Notes: a model not told the origin generated them from the sequence alone. A stretch of 64,000 bases of DNA from Cellulophaga sp. HaHaR_3_176 (GCF_019021925.1 NZ_CP058990.1:674001-738000); one strand, 5' to 3'; numbered from the stretch's first letter, positions 8,286 through 18,099 are shown. Numbers and translations are program-made.

Positions 8286-11200
8286 ATGAAACTAAAACTA
8301 TTTAATCAAAAAATTAAAATACTATTTCCTATGTTATTTTTGTTGACATCTGTTGTTGCAATAGCTCAATCACAAAAAGTAATTACAGGAACAGTATTAT
8401 CAGCAGAAGATAATATGCCCTTACCAGGAGCATCGGTAGTTGTAAAAGGAACAACTAATGGAACATCAACAGATTTTGATGGTAACTTCACTATCTCAGT
8501 TAAAGAAAACGCAACAAATTTATTGGTATCTTATATAGGTTTTAAATCTAAAGAAATTGCAATAACAGGTAATACAATAACAATTATATTAACAGGTGAT
8601 GCAGGTGCATTAGATGAAATTGTAGTTGTAGGTTATGGTACACAAAAGAAAAGTGACATTGTAAATGCAGTAGCAACTACTGATTTAGAAAAAGCTACAA
8701 TTACACCTACTTCAGATGTTACTGAAATGCTTAGAGGTAGAGTTGCAGGTTTGCAAGTTGAAGTTGGAGGAGGTACTCTTAGACCAGGTGGAACTTCTGA
8801 AATTATATTTAGAGGTCGCAGCTCTATTGAAGGTAATACAAGTGCTATTTATGTAGTAGACGGAATTATTAGGCAAGGTGGTATTGAGGATATTAATGCT
8901 GATGATATTAAATCTATAGAAGTTTTGAAAGATGCCTCAGCACAAGCAATTTATGGTTCTAGGGGTGTAAACGGTGTAATTTTAGTGACGACTAAAAGAG
9001 GTACAAGTGGTAAGGTTAACGTATCGTACCATGGTTATGTAACTTCAAAAAATATAGAACGTAATTTTGATGTTTACAATGGTCAAGAATTTGCACAATT
9101 ACGAAGAGAAGCAATTCGCTCTAATAGCGCAACTGACGAATACCCAAATGAAATAGATGCTTTTTCAGAGATAGAAATAGATAACATAGCAAACAATCGT
9201 TTTGTGAACTGGGAAGATGAACTATTGCGTTCAGGTGTTGTATATAGCCAATCGTTAAGTATTTCGGGAGGTACCGAAATGACTAAAGTTTATGGTAGTT
9301 TAAACTATTTTAAAGAAGATGGTATTATTCCAAAATCTAGTTACGATAGAAAAAATTTAAGATTAAATGTCGATCAAAAAATTAACGATAAATTTTCTGT
9401 AACATTTGATCTGAATTTATTGAACGACAATATTCAAAGGCCAGCAAGTATAAATGTAATTACAACATCTCCTTTAGGTAGTGCCTATGATGAAAACGGA
9501 AATATAACTCAATTTCCTAGTGGAGAAGAATTAACGGCTGTTAATCCGCTTTGGAACTTACGAGAGCAAGAAAATGATGAAAAAGGGAATGATTTTGTAA
9601 TCAATATTACACCTTCATATCAAATATCAAAAGATTTACAATACCAATTAAAGGCTAACCTTACTAGAAAAAATTCAGAAAGAGGTCAATACCAATCTTC
9701 GTTAAGTTCTGCAGGAGATACAGACAGGGGTATTGCACGAATAGATAATCAATTAAGAGAATCATTTTTAATTGAAAACATCTTAACATTTGATAAAGAA
9801 TTCAATGAAAATAACATTTTCAATTTAACATTGGTTCAAGCAAATGATGAAAATGAATTTACAAGAACCTTTACAGAAGGTAGGGGTTTTATAAATGAAA
9901 CAAATGGTTATAATGGTATCACTGATGCTATCGGAAATGTAATTGTACAGCGTGACCAAACAACGTTGAGAACTTCTTCTTTTATGGCAAGAGCACGTTA
10001 CAATCTTTTAGATAGGTATTTATTTTCTGCAACTTATAGAGCAGATGGCGCTTCTGTAAACGCAGAGGGCAATAAATGGATTCAGAACCCAGCAGCCTCT
10101 TTCGCTTGGAAAATACATAACGAAAGTTTTTTACGAGATGTTAACGCAATTCAAGAATTAAAGTTTAGAGCTAGTTATGGTTCTTTAGCTAATGCATTAA
10201 GTAGTCCTTATACATCATTATTCACCGCAGAAGGGCAGCAATATATTTTTGATGGTGAGACAGCATCAGGGTATTCTCCATCAACAGTTTTACCAAATGT
10301 AAATTTAAAATATGAGAGAATTACAACGTTAAACCTTGGTCTTGATTTTTCTATATTTAAAAATTTCTTAACAGGTAGTGTAGAATATTACGATTCAAGA
10401 ACAAATGATCTTTTATTAAGAAGGGGAGTACCATCAATTACGGGGTATAGTTACACTTATTTTAATGCAGGAGAATTACAAAACACAGGGGTTGAATTGA
10501 GTTTGACGGCAAACCTTATCAATACTGAAGATTTAAGATGGTCAGTATCTACAAATTGGTCTAATAATAAAAATAATTTAGTTGAATTGTATCAAGACGG
10601 AGAAGGGAATCCGATACTTGAAGATGATGCTTATAATTATTATGTAGGGCAACCTAATGGAGTTATCAGGCAATATGCTTTTGATGGCATATGGCAAGTA
10701 GGTGATGATTTTGCTAATGCACCACAAGCAAACCCAGAATCAACTATTTCACAAACAGACCTTAGACCTGGTGATATAAAAATAAAAGATGTTAATGGTA
10801 TAGATGAAGAAGGTAATGTAACAGGTATTCCTGACGGAAAAATAACAATAGAAGATCGTGTATTTACAGATCCTAATCCAGATTGGTTTGGTTCACTTTC
10901 ATCAACCTTATCCTATAAAGGTTTTGATTTATTAGTAGATTTTTATGCTGTTGAAGGTGCTACTAAAGTAAATCCTTTTTTATCAGATTTTAATAACGGA
11001 GGTACGTTGTCAGGTAAATTAAATGGTGTTAAAGTACCGTATTATACTCCTGAAAATCCGTCAAACACATTTCCAAGAGCAAGTTTTGATGCGGCACCTC
11101 AATACATTAATTCTTTAGCGATTAAAGATGCTTCATATATAAGACTTAGAACTTTAAGTTTGGGATACACATTACAAGGTTCTTCAATTCCAAAACTTAA

Positions 11201-11363
11201 TTTTAACCAAGTAAAGTTTTACATTACTGCAACAAATGTATTTACAAAAACAGATTATTTAGGCTATAGCCCAGAAGTAAATATTAGAAGTACTTTTTCT
11301 AGTGCCGATACAGGTTATCCAGATGCTAGAAGTTTAACATTTGGCGTAAAAGTTAATTTATAA
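8286..11363 (+). CDS. SusC/RagA-family TonB-dependent receptor (complete)
   Basis: The 1025-residue receptor has a signal peptide ending VVAIAQS, then a carboxypeptidase-regulatory-like domain (about 31-115, with GTVLSAEDNMPLPGASVVVKG and TDFDGNFTISV). Next come the DEIVVVGYGTQKKSD segment that starts the plug in SusC proteins and the plug itself (about 125-240, with IEVLKDASAQAIYGSRGVNGVILVTTK). The outer-membrane beta-barrel fills the rest and ends in SLTFGVKVNL. It imports substrate across the outer membrane using TonB energy, with the SusD protein encoded 19 bp downstream. The length and domain order are normal. The neighbouring GH16 and GH3 genes suggest beta-glucan oligosaccharides as substrate. 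Confidence 0.97.
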   Translation: MKLKLFNQKIKILFPMLFLLTSVVAIAQSQKVITGTVLSAEDNMPLPGASVVVKGTTNGTSTDFDGNFTISVKENATNLLVSYIGFKSKEIAITGNTITIILTGDAGALDEIVVVGYGTQKKSDIVNAVATTDLEKATITPTSDVTEMLRGRVAGLQVEVGGGTLRPGGTSEIIFRGRSSIEGNTSAIYVVDGIIRQGGIEDINADDIKSIEVLKDASAQAIYGSRGVNGVILVTTKRGTSGKVNVSYHGYVTSKNIERNFDVYNGQEFAQLRREAIRSNSATDEYPNEIDAFSEIEIDNIANNRFVNWEDELLRSGVVYSQSLSISGGTEMTKVYGSLNYFKEDGIIPKSSYDRKNLRLNVDQKINDKFSVTFDLNLLNDNIQRPASINVITTSPLGSAYDENGNITQFPSGEELTAVNPLWNLREQENDEKGNDFVINITPSYQISKDLQYQLKANLTRKNSERGQYQSSLSSAGDTDRGIARIDNQLRESFLIENILTFDKEFNENNIFNLTLVQANDENEFTRTFTEGRGFINETNGYNGITDAIGNVIVQRDQTTLRTSSFMARARYNLLDRYLFSATYRADGASVNAEGNKWIQNPAASFAWKIHNESFLRDVNAIQELKFRASYGSLANALSSPYTSLFTAEGQQYIFDGETASGYSPSTVLPNVNLKYERITTLNLGLDFSIFKNFLTGSVEYYDSRTNDLLLRRGVPSITGYSYTYFNAGELQNTGVELSLTANLINTEDLRWSVSTNWSNNKNNLVELYQDGEGNPILEDDAYNYYVGQPNGVIRQYAFDGIWQVGDDFANAPQANPESTISQTDLRPGDIKIKDVNGIDEEGNVTGIPDGKITIEDRVFTDPNPDWFGSLSSTLSYKGFDLLVDFYAVEGATKVNPFLSDFNNGGTLSGKLNGVKVPYYTPENPSNTFPRASFDAAPQYINSLAIKDASYIRLRTLSLGYTLQGSSIPKLNFNQVKFYITATNVFTKTDYLGYSPEVNIRSTFSSADTGYPDARSLTFGVKVNL

Positions 11364-11382
11364 TTCTATTAAAAAACAACGT

Positions 11383-13017
11383 ATGAAAACATCATTTTTT
11401 TATAAGAGAACAAAACATACCCTATTATTGGGTGTAGCCATATTATTTACATTAATTTCTTGTGAAGATTATCTTTCTGAACAGCCAACTACATTGATTG
11501 ATTCTGACTATGTATATTCTACCGAAGAAGGTTTGAAATCAGGAATTGTAAGTTTATATAAATTCAATAGAGATCGTTACGATAGCTCAACAGAAGATTA
11601 TATGGGAGGCGTTTTATTGCCTTCTAGAAGCGATTTAGCTTTTTCAAGAAGTGGCTATACAGGCTTAGTTGGTAGGTATGAAAGAGCCGTTTCTCAAATA
11701 GATTATGGAACTGAATTAGCATCATCTTTATTTTGGAAACACTACTATAATCTTACAAGTAAAGCTACGGATATAATTAATGCAGCAGAAACTTTAGAGA
11801 GTATTGATGAAGATATAAGAAATCAAATAATAGCTGAAGCAAAATTCTTCAGAGCAAATTCTTATTTTTTCCTTTATAGAATGTATAACAATATTTATGT
11901 TACTACAGAATCTGTAACTGTTGATAATGCTTTTAATCTTATAGAAAATAAATCGTCTAAAGAAGAAATTTTTGCATTACTAAATAGCGATTTAAGTTTT
12001 GCTATTGAACATTTAGATTGGAATGTGAATTTCGGACGTGTATCTAAAGGTACAGCGAAACATATAAAAGCTAAAGTAGCCATGTGGGAAGGTAACTGGG
12101 AAGAAGCAAAAGCACAAGCAGTATCAGTTATTGAGGATCCTGAAAGCCCACATAGTTTAGTTGCGTCTACTGCCGATGTTTTTAAAGGAGATAAAAATCA
12201 TTCAGAACAATTGTTTACAATACAATCAGAAGATGATTTGTTAGGTGGCGGTGGCGCTACAATGATGAATGCAAATTATGTAACTCAATATTTTCAAATT
12301 TCAGGTATTAATGCTGATATAGCACAAGGTGGAAGAGGTTTTTCTAGAGTGATTCCAAATCTTTATTTATTGAATTTATTAGCAGAAGACCCTAATGATA
12401 CTAGAGATGATGATACCTATTTTAGATTAAATTATTTTTATAACGATGTAAATAATTTACCAGAAGGTAAAAAAGTAGGAGATATCATTGATATTTATGA
12501 GCCAATTACAGATTTAGACAACCCAAGTGCTACATATACGACATATTACCAAAGGCTACATCCTTCTTGTATAAAGTATGCAGAAGATGATGATGACACA
12601 AATTCATATACTCAAAGAAGTAATGTTTTGATATATAGATTAGCAGAAACTTATTTAATAGCAGCAGAAGCGATGCTAAGATCGTCAGGAGATCCATTAC
12701 CTTATATCAATGCAGTTAGAACTAGAGCAAATGCAACACCGCTAGTAAATGTAACATTACAAGATATATTGGACGAAAATGCTCGTGAACTAGCTTTTGA
12801 AGGTGAACGTTGGTTTACTTTAAAAAGATTTGGAGCCGAAGTATTAAACTTTCAAATGAGAAGTTATGCAGGTGACGGTGCATATTACCCAAGTTATTTT
12901 GATGGTAGTAAGGATCCAAGAGTAAACTGGGAAGATCATTATATCAATTTTGCAATTTTTCAAGAAGATTTAGATTTGTTGAGTCCAAATTACCCTCAAA
13001 ACGATGGATATAATTAA
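11383..13017 (+). CDS. SusD/RagB-family nutrient-binding outer-membrane lipoprotein
   Basis: The 544-residue protein has a long basic signal segment and a lipobox LISC with the lipidated cysteine at about residue 27, followed by the acidic surface-export type sequence CEDYLSEQ. SusD scaffold features include SLFWKHYYNLTSKATDIINAA, RNQIIAEAKFFRANSYFFLYRMY, the VLIYRLAETYLIAAEAMLRSSG helix, and a C-terminal DENARELAFEGERWFTLKRFG helix. It follows its SusC partner by 19 bp and is closed by a strong terminator at 13054-13079. It should capture surface glycan for the SusC channel. Confidence 0.96.
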   Translation: MKTSFFYKRTKHTLLLGVAILFTLISCEDYLSEQPTTLIDSDYVYSTEEGLKSGIVSLYKFNRDRYDSSTEDYMGGVLLPSRSDLAFSRSGYTGLVGRYERAVSQIDYGTELASSLFWKHYYNLTSKATDIINAAETLESIDEDIRNQIIAEAKFFRANSYFFLYRMYNNIYVTTESVTVDNAFNLIENKSSKEEIFALLNSDLSFAIEHLDWNVNFGRVSKGTAKHIKAKVAMWEGNWEEAKAQAVSVIEDPESPHSLVASTADVFKGDKNHSEQLFTIQSEDDLLGGGGATMMNANYVTQYFQISGINADIAQGGRGFSRVIPNLYLLNLLAEDPNDTRDDDTYFRLNYFYNDVNNLPEGKKVGDIIDIYEPITDLDNPSATYTTYYQRLHPSCIKYAEDDDDTNSYTQRSNVLIYRLAETYLIAAEAMLRSSGDPLPYINAVRTRANATPLVNVTLQDILDENARELAFEGERWFTLKRFGAEVLNFQMRSYAGDGAYYPSYFDGSKDPRVNWEDHYINFAIFQEDLDLLSPNYPQNDGYN

Positions 13018-13053
13018 TAAATTTTTGAGTTTTTTAAATAGTTAGAATTTATG

Positions 13054-13079
13054 ATTTAGGGGCATTTTTGCCCCTAAAT
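13054..13079 (+). terminator. Intrinsic terminator after the second SusC/SusD pair
   Basis: An 11-bp perfect stem (ATTTAGGGGCA / TGCCCCTAAAT) closes a 4-nt T loop. The U-tract after it is short, so part of the transcript may read through into the next gene. Confidence 0.75.
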
Positions 13080-13097
13080 TTAATGACCTTTAAAAAA

Positions 13098-13105
13098 TAA
13101 TTTTG
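13098..13105 (+). promoter_or_regulatory. Bacteroidota -7 promoter element upstream of the GDPD-GH16 gene
   Basis: TAATTTTG matches TAnnTTTG exactly and lies 31 bp before the start codon, immediately after the terminator that ends the SusCD operon. No clear -33 element is visible. It would let the enzyme genes be transcribed separately from the transporter genes. Confidence 0.45.
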
Positions 13106-13136
13106 CAATTTTTTAATTAATCTTACATATAAAATC

Positions 13137-14717
13137 ATGCGTTATTTATTGATAAGTACATTGCTTGTAGCATTAATTTCTTGTAAAACATGGTCTCAAA
13201 AAAGCAATCACACTTTTGCAAATAACCCTGTAGTTGCACATCGTGGAGCTTGGAAAGCTAAAAACCTTCCTCAAAACTCTATCGCAGCATTAAAACAAGC
13301 TATTGCTTTAAATTGTGTTGGGTCAGAATTTGATGTTCGGATGACATCTGATAATGTGCTAATTGTTACTCATGATGCAGATTATAATGATTTGGTAGTT
13401 GAAGAATCTACCTATGCAGAACTATCTCAATACAAGCTTTTTAATGGAGAAATTTTACCTACTTTAAAAGATTATTTAGAGGCAGGTATGCAAAACAACT
13501 CTAATACAGGTTTAGTGTGCGAGATAAAACCTTCAAAAATTAAAGGTAGAAATAGCCTTATTGCAGAAAGTGTTGTTAAACTGGTTAAAAAAATAAAAGC
13601 CGAAGCATATATACTTACTTATATAAGTTTTAGTTACGAAACACTTATCAAAATTAAAGAGTTAGATGCAAATGCAAAAACGCAATATTTAGATGGTTCT
13701 AAAAGCCCAGAACAACTAAAAAAAGCAAATATTTCGGGGTTAGATTATTTGGTTTATAAACTTAAAAAAAAACCAGAATGGATAAAAAGTGCTAAAAAAA
13801 ACTCCTTACTATTAAACGCTTGGGTTGGTAATACTGTAGAAGATATTGATTGGTTACTTGCCAATGAATTTGATTTTATTACTACTGATGAGCCAGAACT
13901 GGTATTTAAAAAAATACCAGAAAGCTCAATTACAGATAATTATGAGTTAGTATGGAGTGATGAATTTAATTATAAAGGAAAACTTGATAGTATTAAATGG
14001 GCTTATGATTATGGCTTTATTAGTAATAAAGAAAAGCAGTATTTTACCGATAGTTTAAAAAATGTAAGGGTAGTAAATGGACATTTAATTATTGAAGCTC
14101 ATAAAGAAAAAATAGCTAACAAGGATTTTAATAATGATGTTTTAAAAAGTAAAAGTTGGTTAAACTATATAACAGAAATTGATACTGCACAATACACATC
14201 CGCTAGAATAAAAACAGCAGGTTTAGCATCATGGAAATATGGACGAATAGACGTAAAAGCTAAATTACCAAAAGGTAGAGGTCTATGGCCTGCTATTTGG
14301 ATGTTAGGAGAAAATAGAAAAGAAGTTGGTTGGCCTGAGAGTGGTGAAATAGATATTATGGAGCACGTTGGTTTCAGTCCAGATTCTATATTTGGTACCA
14401 TACATACCAAAGCATATAACCACATTAAACGAACTGAAAAAGGTAAAAAGGCTTATATTGAAAAACCTTACGATAATTTTCATGTGTTCTCAATAGAATG
14501 GACTCCTGAAAAGATGGATTTTTTACTAGATGGTGTTGTTTACAATCACATAAAAAATGAACATAAAACAACTGATGAGTGGCCTTTTGATCAAAAATTT
14601 CATTTAATATTAAATGTTTCTGTAGGTGGCATGTTGGGGGGGCAAAAGGGAATTGATAATACCGTTTTTCCTCAACAAATGATGGTTGATTATGTTAGAG
14701 TTTTTCAGAAAAAATAA
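13137..14717 (+). CDS. Lipoprotein fusing a glycerophosphodiester phosphodiesterase domain to a GH16 beta-glucanase domain
   Basis: This 526-residue lipoprotein (lipobox LISC, Cys16) has two catalytic domains. Residues about 30-265 are GDPD: H35-R36 in VAHRGAWK, the metal ligands E64 and D66 in SEFDVRMTSD, H79 in THD, and E129 in CEIK are all present. The usual PEN motif reads PQN. Residues about 270-526 are GH16, of the laminarinase-like type: ELVWSDEFNYKG, GLWPAIWMLGE, the catalytic motif GEIDIMEHVG with E404 (nucleophile), D406 and E409 (acid/base), then FHVFSIEWTPEKMDFLLDG. Both domains look active. GDPDs cleave glycerophosphodiesters; GH16 enzymes cleave beta-1,3 or beta-1,4 glucans. One surface or periplasmic polypeptide with both suggests a beta-glucan carrying phosphodiester substituents. 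That link is inference. The EEP gene follows after 5 bp. Confidence 0.9.
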   Translation: MRYLLISTLLVALISCKTWSQKSNHTFANNPVVAHRGAWKAKNLPQNSIAALKQAIALNCVGSEFDVRMTSDNVLIVTHDADYNDLVVEESTYAELSQYKLFNGEILPTLKDYLEAGMQNNSNTGLVCEIKPSKIKGRNSLIAESVVKLVKKIKAEAYILTYISFSYETLIKIKELDANAKTQYLDGSKSPEQLKKANISGLDYLVYKLKKKPEWIKSAKKNSLLLNAWVGNTVEDIDWLLANEFDFITTDEPELVFKKIPESSITDNYELVWSDEFNYKGKLDSIKWAYDYGFISNKEKQYFTDSLKNVRVVNGHLIIEAHKEKIANKDFNNDVLKSKSWLNYITEIDTAQYTSARIKTAGLASWKYGRIDVKAKLPKGRGLWPAIWMLGENRKEVGWPESGEIDIMEHVGFSPDSIFGTIHTKAYNHIKRTEKGKKAYIEKPYDNFHVFSIEWTPEKMDFLLDGVVYNHIKNEHKTTDEWPFDQKFHLILNVSVGGMLGGQKGIDNTVFPQQMMVDYVRVFQKK

Positions 14718-14722
14718 ATAAA

Positions 14723-15562
14723 ATGATAAAATATTATACACTACTAGTTTTTCTTTTCTTAATGAGCTTTACAAGTTGTAAAAGCCAAGATTTTAGCGCC
14801 ATGACGTACAATATCCGTTTAGATGTTGCGTCCGATGGAGAAAATGCTTGGACCAATAGAAAAGATTTTTTGAGCTCTCAAGTATTATTTTTTAGTCCAG
14901 ATATTTTAGGAGTACAAGAAGCCAAGCCTAATCAGATGTCAGATTTAAAAACAGCATTAAAAGAATATAAGTTTATTGGTACAGGAAGAGATGGTGAAGA
15001 TGAGGGAGAATATTCTGCTATTTTTTATAATGCTAAAAAATTTAAAATTGAAAATGAAAATACTTTTTGGCTTTCTGATACTCCAGAAAAAGTATCAAAA
15101 GGTTGGGATGCTGCATATCCTAGAGTTTGTACCTATGGCTTATTTACAGATCTAAAATCTTCAAAAAAAATATGGATTTTTAATACACATTTAGACCATG
15201 TAGGAGAACAAGCACGATTGAATGGCATACAGCTTGTTCAGCAAAAAATAGCTGAGGTTAACAACAAAAACTATCCAGTAATTTTAATGGGCGATTTTAA
15301 TGTAGAACCTAATAGTTTATTGATTAAAAACTTATCAGAATCTATGTTAAATACCGAGACAGTATCTAACATAACATTTGGTCCAGACGGTACTTTCAAC
15401 GGGTTTAAATTTAATGAAGCTGTAACAAGAAAGATAGATTACATTTTTATGTCTAAATCGCAACCTCTTCAAATAAATAAACAGGCTGTTTTGAGCGATT
15501 CAGATACGCTTAAATACCCATCAGATCATTTTCCTGTTTATATCGATTTTACAATAAAGTAA
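14723..15562 (+). CDS. Exported endonuclease/exonuclease/phosphatase (EEP) family lipoprotein
   Basis: The 279-residue protein has a lipobox SFTSC (Cys19) and a complete EEP fold. Visible motifs are MTYNIRLD, GVQEAKPNQ with the metal-binding Glu, IFNTHLDHVGEQAR, the MGDFNVEPNS Asp-x-Asn pair, a KIDYIF segment and the C-terminal SDHFPV Asp-His. EEP enzymes cleave phosphodiesters or phosphomonoesters in nucleic acids, phosphoinositides or sphingomyelin. An exported version in a glycan locus more probably acts on a phospho-substituted extracellular molecule than on DNA. It starts 5 bp after the GDPD-GH16 stop, so the two are co-transcribed and probably act on the same substrate. The true substrate cannot be told from the sequence. 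Confidence 0.88.
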   Translation: MIKYYTLLVFLFLMSFTSCKSQDFSAMTYNIRLDVASDGENAWTNRKDFLSSQVLFFSPDILGVQEAKPNQMSDLKTALKEYKFIGTGRDGEDEGEYSAIFYNAKKFKIENENTFWLSDTPEKVSKGWDAAYPRVCTYGLFTDLKSSKKIWIFNTHLDHVGEQARLNGIQLVQQKIAEVNNKNYPVILMGDFNVEPNSLLIKNLSESMLNTETVSNITFGPDGTFNGFKFNEAVTRKIDYIFMSKSQPLQINKQAVLSDSDTLKYPSDHFPVYIDFTIK

Positions 15563-15642
15563 GCTTTTTTCACACATACTAAAAGAGTACTCAGAACTAA
15601 ATTGGTGCTAAAAATATCAATTGAACTATTAAATTTGATTAC

Positions 15643-17952
15643 ATGAAAAAGCAAACATTATTAATTTTTGTAATAGTATTACTTGTTGGTATATCTTATA
15701 GTTTCAATCGTAGAATAAAGAATAGAATAGTTAATTCAGATGATAAGATAGAAGAAAAAGTAGATTCAGTTTTAGCATTAATGCATATAAACGAAAAAAT
15801 CGGGCAATTAGTGCAATATAGTGGTAAGTGGAATGCAACAGGTCCATCATCATCAAACGGAGATCAACATAAGTTAAACAAACTTAAAAGGGGAGAAGTA
15901 GGTTCAATGTTAAACATTTCTTCAGTAGCATCTATTCGAGAAACTCAGAAAATTGTTATGGAGCATTCACGACTTAAAATTCCATTAATTTTTGGTTATG
16001 ATGTTATACATGGGTATAAAACAATTTTTCCCATCCCTTTAGGTGAGAGTGCTAGTTTTGATTTAGATATTATAAAACAAACAGCAGCTATTGCTGCAAA
16101 AGAGACTGCCGCATCAGGTATACAGTGGACGTTTGCCCCTATGATTGATGTGTCTAGAGATGCACGTTGGGGTAGAATAATGGAAGGTGCGGGAGAAGAT
16201 ACCTACTTGAATACAGTTATAGGAGTAGCAAGAATACAAGGTTTTCAGGGCGATGATTTATCACTACCACATACTATTGCCGCTTGTGCTAAGCATTTTG
16301 CAGGTTATGGTTTTGGAGAGGCCGGAAAAGATTATAATACAGTGAACATTGGTGAGTATGAGTTACATAATACTATTTTACCACCTTTTAAGGCAGCTGC
16401 GGATGCTGGGGTAGCAACTTTTATGAACTCTTTTAATGAATTAAATGGAATACCTTCTACAGGGCATAAAGTGTTACAAAGAGATATTTTAAAACGAGAT
16501 TGGGCCTGGGATGGATTTGTAGTTTCAGATTGGGGCTCTATCGGAGAAATGATAGCACATGGTTACGCTACAGATAAAAAACACGCAGCTGAAATAGCTT
16601 TAAATGCAGGTAGCGATATGGATATGGAATCATACGCATATGAAGCTCATTTAGAAACATTGTTAACAGAAAATAAAATAACGATTGAGCAGTTAGATGA
16701 TGCTGTAAAACGTGTGTTGAGATTAAAATTTAAATTAGGCCTTTTTGATGACCCATATAAATATTGCGATGCATCTAGAGAAAAAAGTGAAGTCTATTCA
16801 AAAGAGAATTTAGAAATTGCTCGAGAATCTGCAAAAAAATCAATCGTTTTATTAAAAAATGAAACCAATTTATTACCACTATCTAAAAGCATAAAAAGTA
16901 TAGCGGTTATAGGTCCATTAGCGAATGATAAAGATACTCCACTAGGTAATTGGAGAGCTAAGGGAAAATACAGTTCAGCAGTATCTCTTTTAGAAGGTGT
17001 TAAAAATGCTGTAGGAAAAAAAACTAAGATTTATTATGAAAAGGGTGCTGACCTTACTGTGCCAACATTAGAGCCAGGTGAAAATCAGTTCTTACACCCA
17101 CTTAAATTTAATACAACAGATACCTCAGGTATTGCAGCTGCAGTTGAAGCAGCTAAAAAAGCAGATGTAGTATTGTTAGCTATTGGTGAAAATGCTTTTC
17201 AGACGGGAGAAGGTCGTAGCCAAACTAATATAGGTCTCCTTGGTGTACAGCAACAGTTACTAGAAGAAGTTTATAAAGTAAATAAAAATGTAGTTATTGT
17301 TTTAATGAATGGTAGACCTATGGATATTTCATGGGCAGCTAAAACAATACCTTCAATATTAGAGTGTTGGTTTTTAGGTTCAGAATCTGGTAATGCTATT
17401 GCTGATGTTTTGTTTGGAGACTATAATCCTTCTGGTAAATTGCCTGTTTCTTTTCCTTATCATGTAGGTCAAGAGCCTCTTTATTATAATCAAAAAAATA
17501 CAGGACGACCTTACAGCAGTAAACATGTTACGTACTCTGGTTATACAGATGCTCCCAAAACAGCTTTATATCCTTTTGGGTATGGGTTAAGTTATACAAG
17601 TTTTGAGTATAAAAATTTAAAGCTAGATAAAAATACGATTTCAAAAAATGGACAAATAAAACTGTCTGTGGAGGTTTCAAATATGGGTGTTTTAGATGGT
17701 GAAGAAGTAGTGCAATTGTACCTTAGAGATATAGTAGGAAGTTTAACTCGACCTATAAAAGAGTTAAAAGCTTTTGAGAAAATACTTATAAAAGCAGGCG
17801 ATACAAAAACTGTAAATTTTACTATTAATGCCGATATGCTTCAATTTTATACAAGTAACAAAGTATGGGAAGTAGAGGAAGGTGATTTTGATATTTGGGT
17901 AGGAGGAGATTCTAGCGCTAGTTTAAAAGCATCATTTAAAATTATAGAATAA
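15643..17952 (+). CDS. bglX: Glycoside hydrolase family 3 beta-glucosidase, BglX type
   Basis: The 769-residue protein starts with an uncleaved or Sec-type signal segment without a lipobox, then the GH3 N-terminal barrel (about 40-370). Close BglX-type matches are LMHINEKIGQLVQYSG, IPLIFGYDVIHGYKTIFP, FAPMIDVSRDARWGRIMEG and CAKHFAGYG. The nucleophile is D296 in GFVVSDWGS. The GH3 C-terminal domain follows (AKKSIVLLKNETNLLPLS, GEGRSQTNIGLLGVQQ with the likely acid/base Glu), and then a fibronectin-III-like domain (about 680-769). Such enzymes release glucose from the non-reducing ends of beta-glucan oligosaccharides in the periplasm. It is the last gene of the locus and is followed by a terminator at 17984-18022. 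A TAAATTTG box lies only 5 bp before the start and is of doubtful meaning. Confidence 0.95.
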   Translation: MKKQTLLIFVIVLLVGISYSFNRRIKNRIVNSDDKIEEKVDSVLALMHINEKIGQLVQYSGKWNATGPSSSNGDQHKLNKLKRGEVGSMLNISSVASIRETQKIVMEHSRLKIPLIFGYDVIHGYKTIFPIPLGESASFDLDIIKQTAAIAAKETAASGIQWTFAPMIDVSRDARWGRIMEGAGEDTYLNTVIGVARIQGFQGDDLSLPHTIAACAKHFAGYGFGEAGKDYNTVNIGEYELHNTILPPFKAAADAGVATFMNSFNELNGIPSTGHKVLQRDILKRDWAWDGFVVSDWGSIGEMIAHGYATDKKHAAEIALNAGSDMDMESYAYEAHLETLLTENKITIEQLDDAVKRVLRLKFKLGLFDDPYKYCDASREKSEVYSKENLEIARESAKKSIVLLKNETNLLPLSKSIKSIAVIGPLANDKDTPLGNWRAKGKYSSAVSLLEGVKNAVGKKTKIYYEKGADLTVPTLEPGENQFLHPLKFNTTDTSGIAAAVEAAKKADVVLLAIGENAFQTGEGRSQTNIGLLGVQQQLLEEVYKVNKNVVIVLMNGRPMDISWAAKTIPSILECWFLGSESGNAIADVLFGDYNPSGKLPVSFPYHVGQEPLYYNQKNTGRPYSSKHVTYSGYTDAPKTALYPFGYGLSYTSFEYKNLKLDKNTISKNGQIKLSVEVSNMGVLDGEEVVQLYLRDIVGSLTRPIKELKAFEKILIKAGDTKTVNFTINADMLQFYTSNKVWEVEEGDFDIWVGGDSSASLKASFKIIE

Positions 17953-17983
17953 AAACTATAAAATTCTTACATTTTTTTTCAAG

Positions 17984-18022
17984 AAAAACCATGTCAATCT
18001 CTTAAGATTCGCATGGTTTTTT
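17984..18022 (+). terminator. Intrinsic terminator after the GH3 gene
   Basis: A 10-bp stem AAAAACCATG / CATGGTTTTT surrounds an inner AATCT...AGATT pairing and is followed by more T residues. It closes the glycan utilisation region. Confidence 0.8.
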
Positions 18023-18099
18023 GGTTTGATAAATTTATTTAAATATTCATTATCAGTTATTTAAATAAAAAAAATAATCGTTAACGTGTATTCTTACAT

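Noticed and set aside
15630..15637. TAAATTTG promoter box directly before the GH3 gene
   Set aside because: It leaves only 5 bp to the start codon, so it would need a leaderless transcript. The gene more probably shares the upstream transcript.
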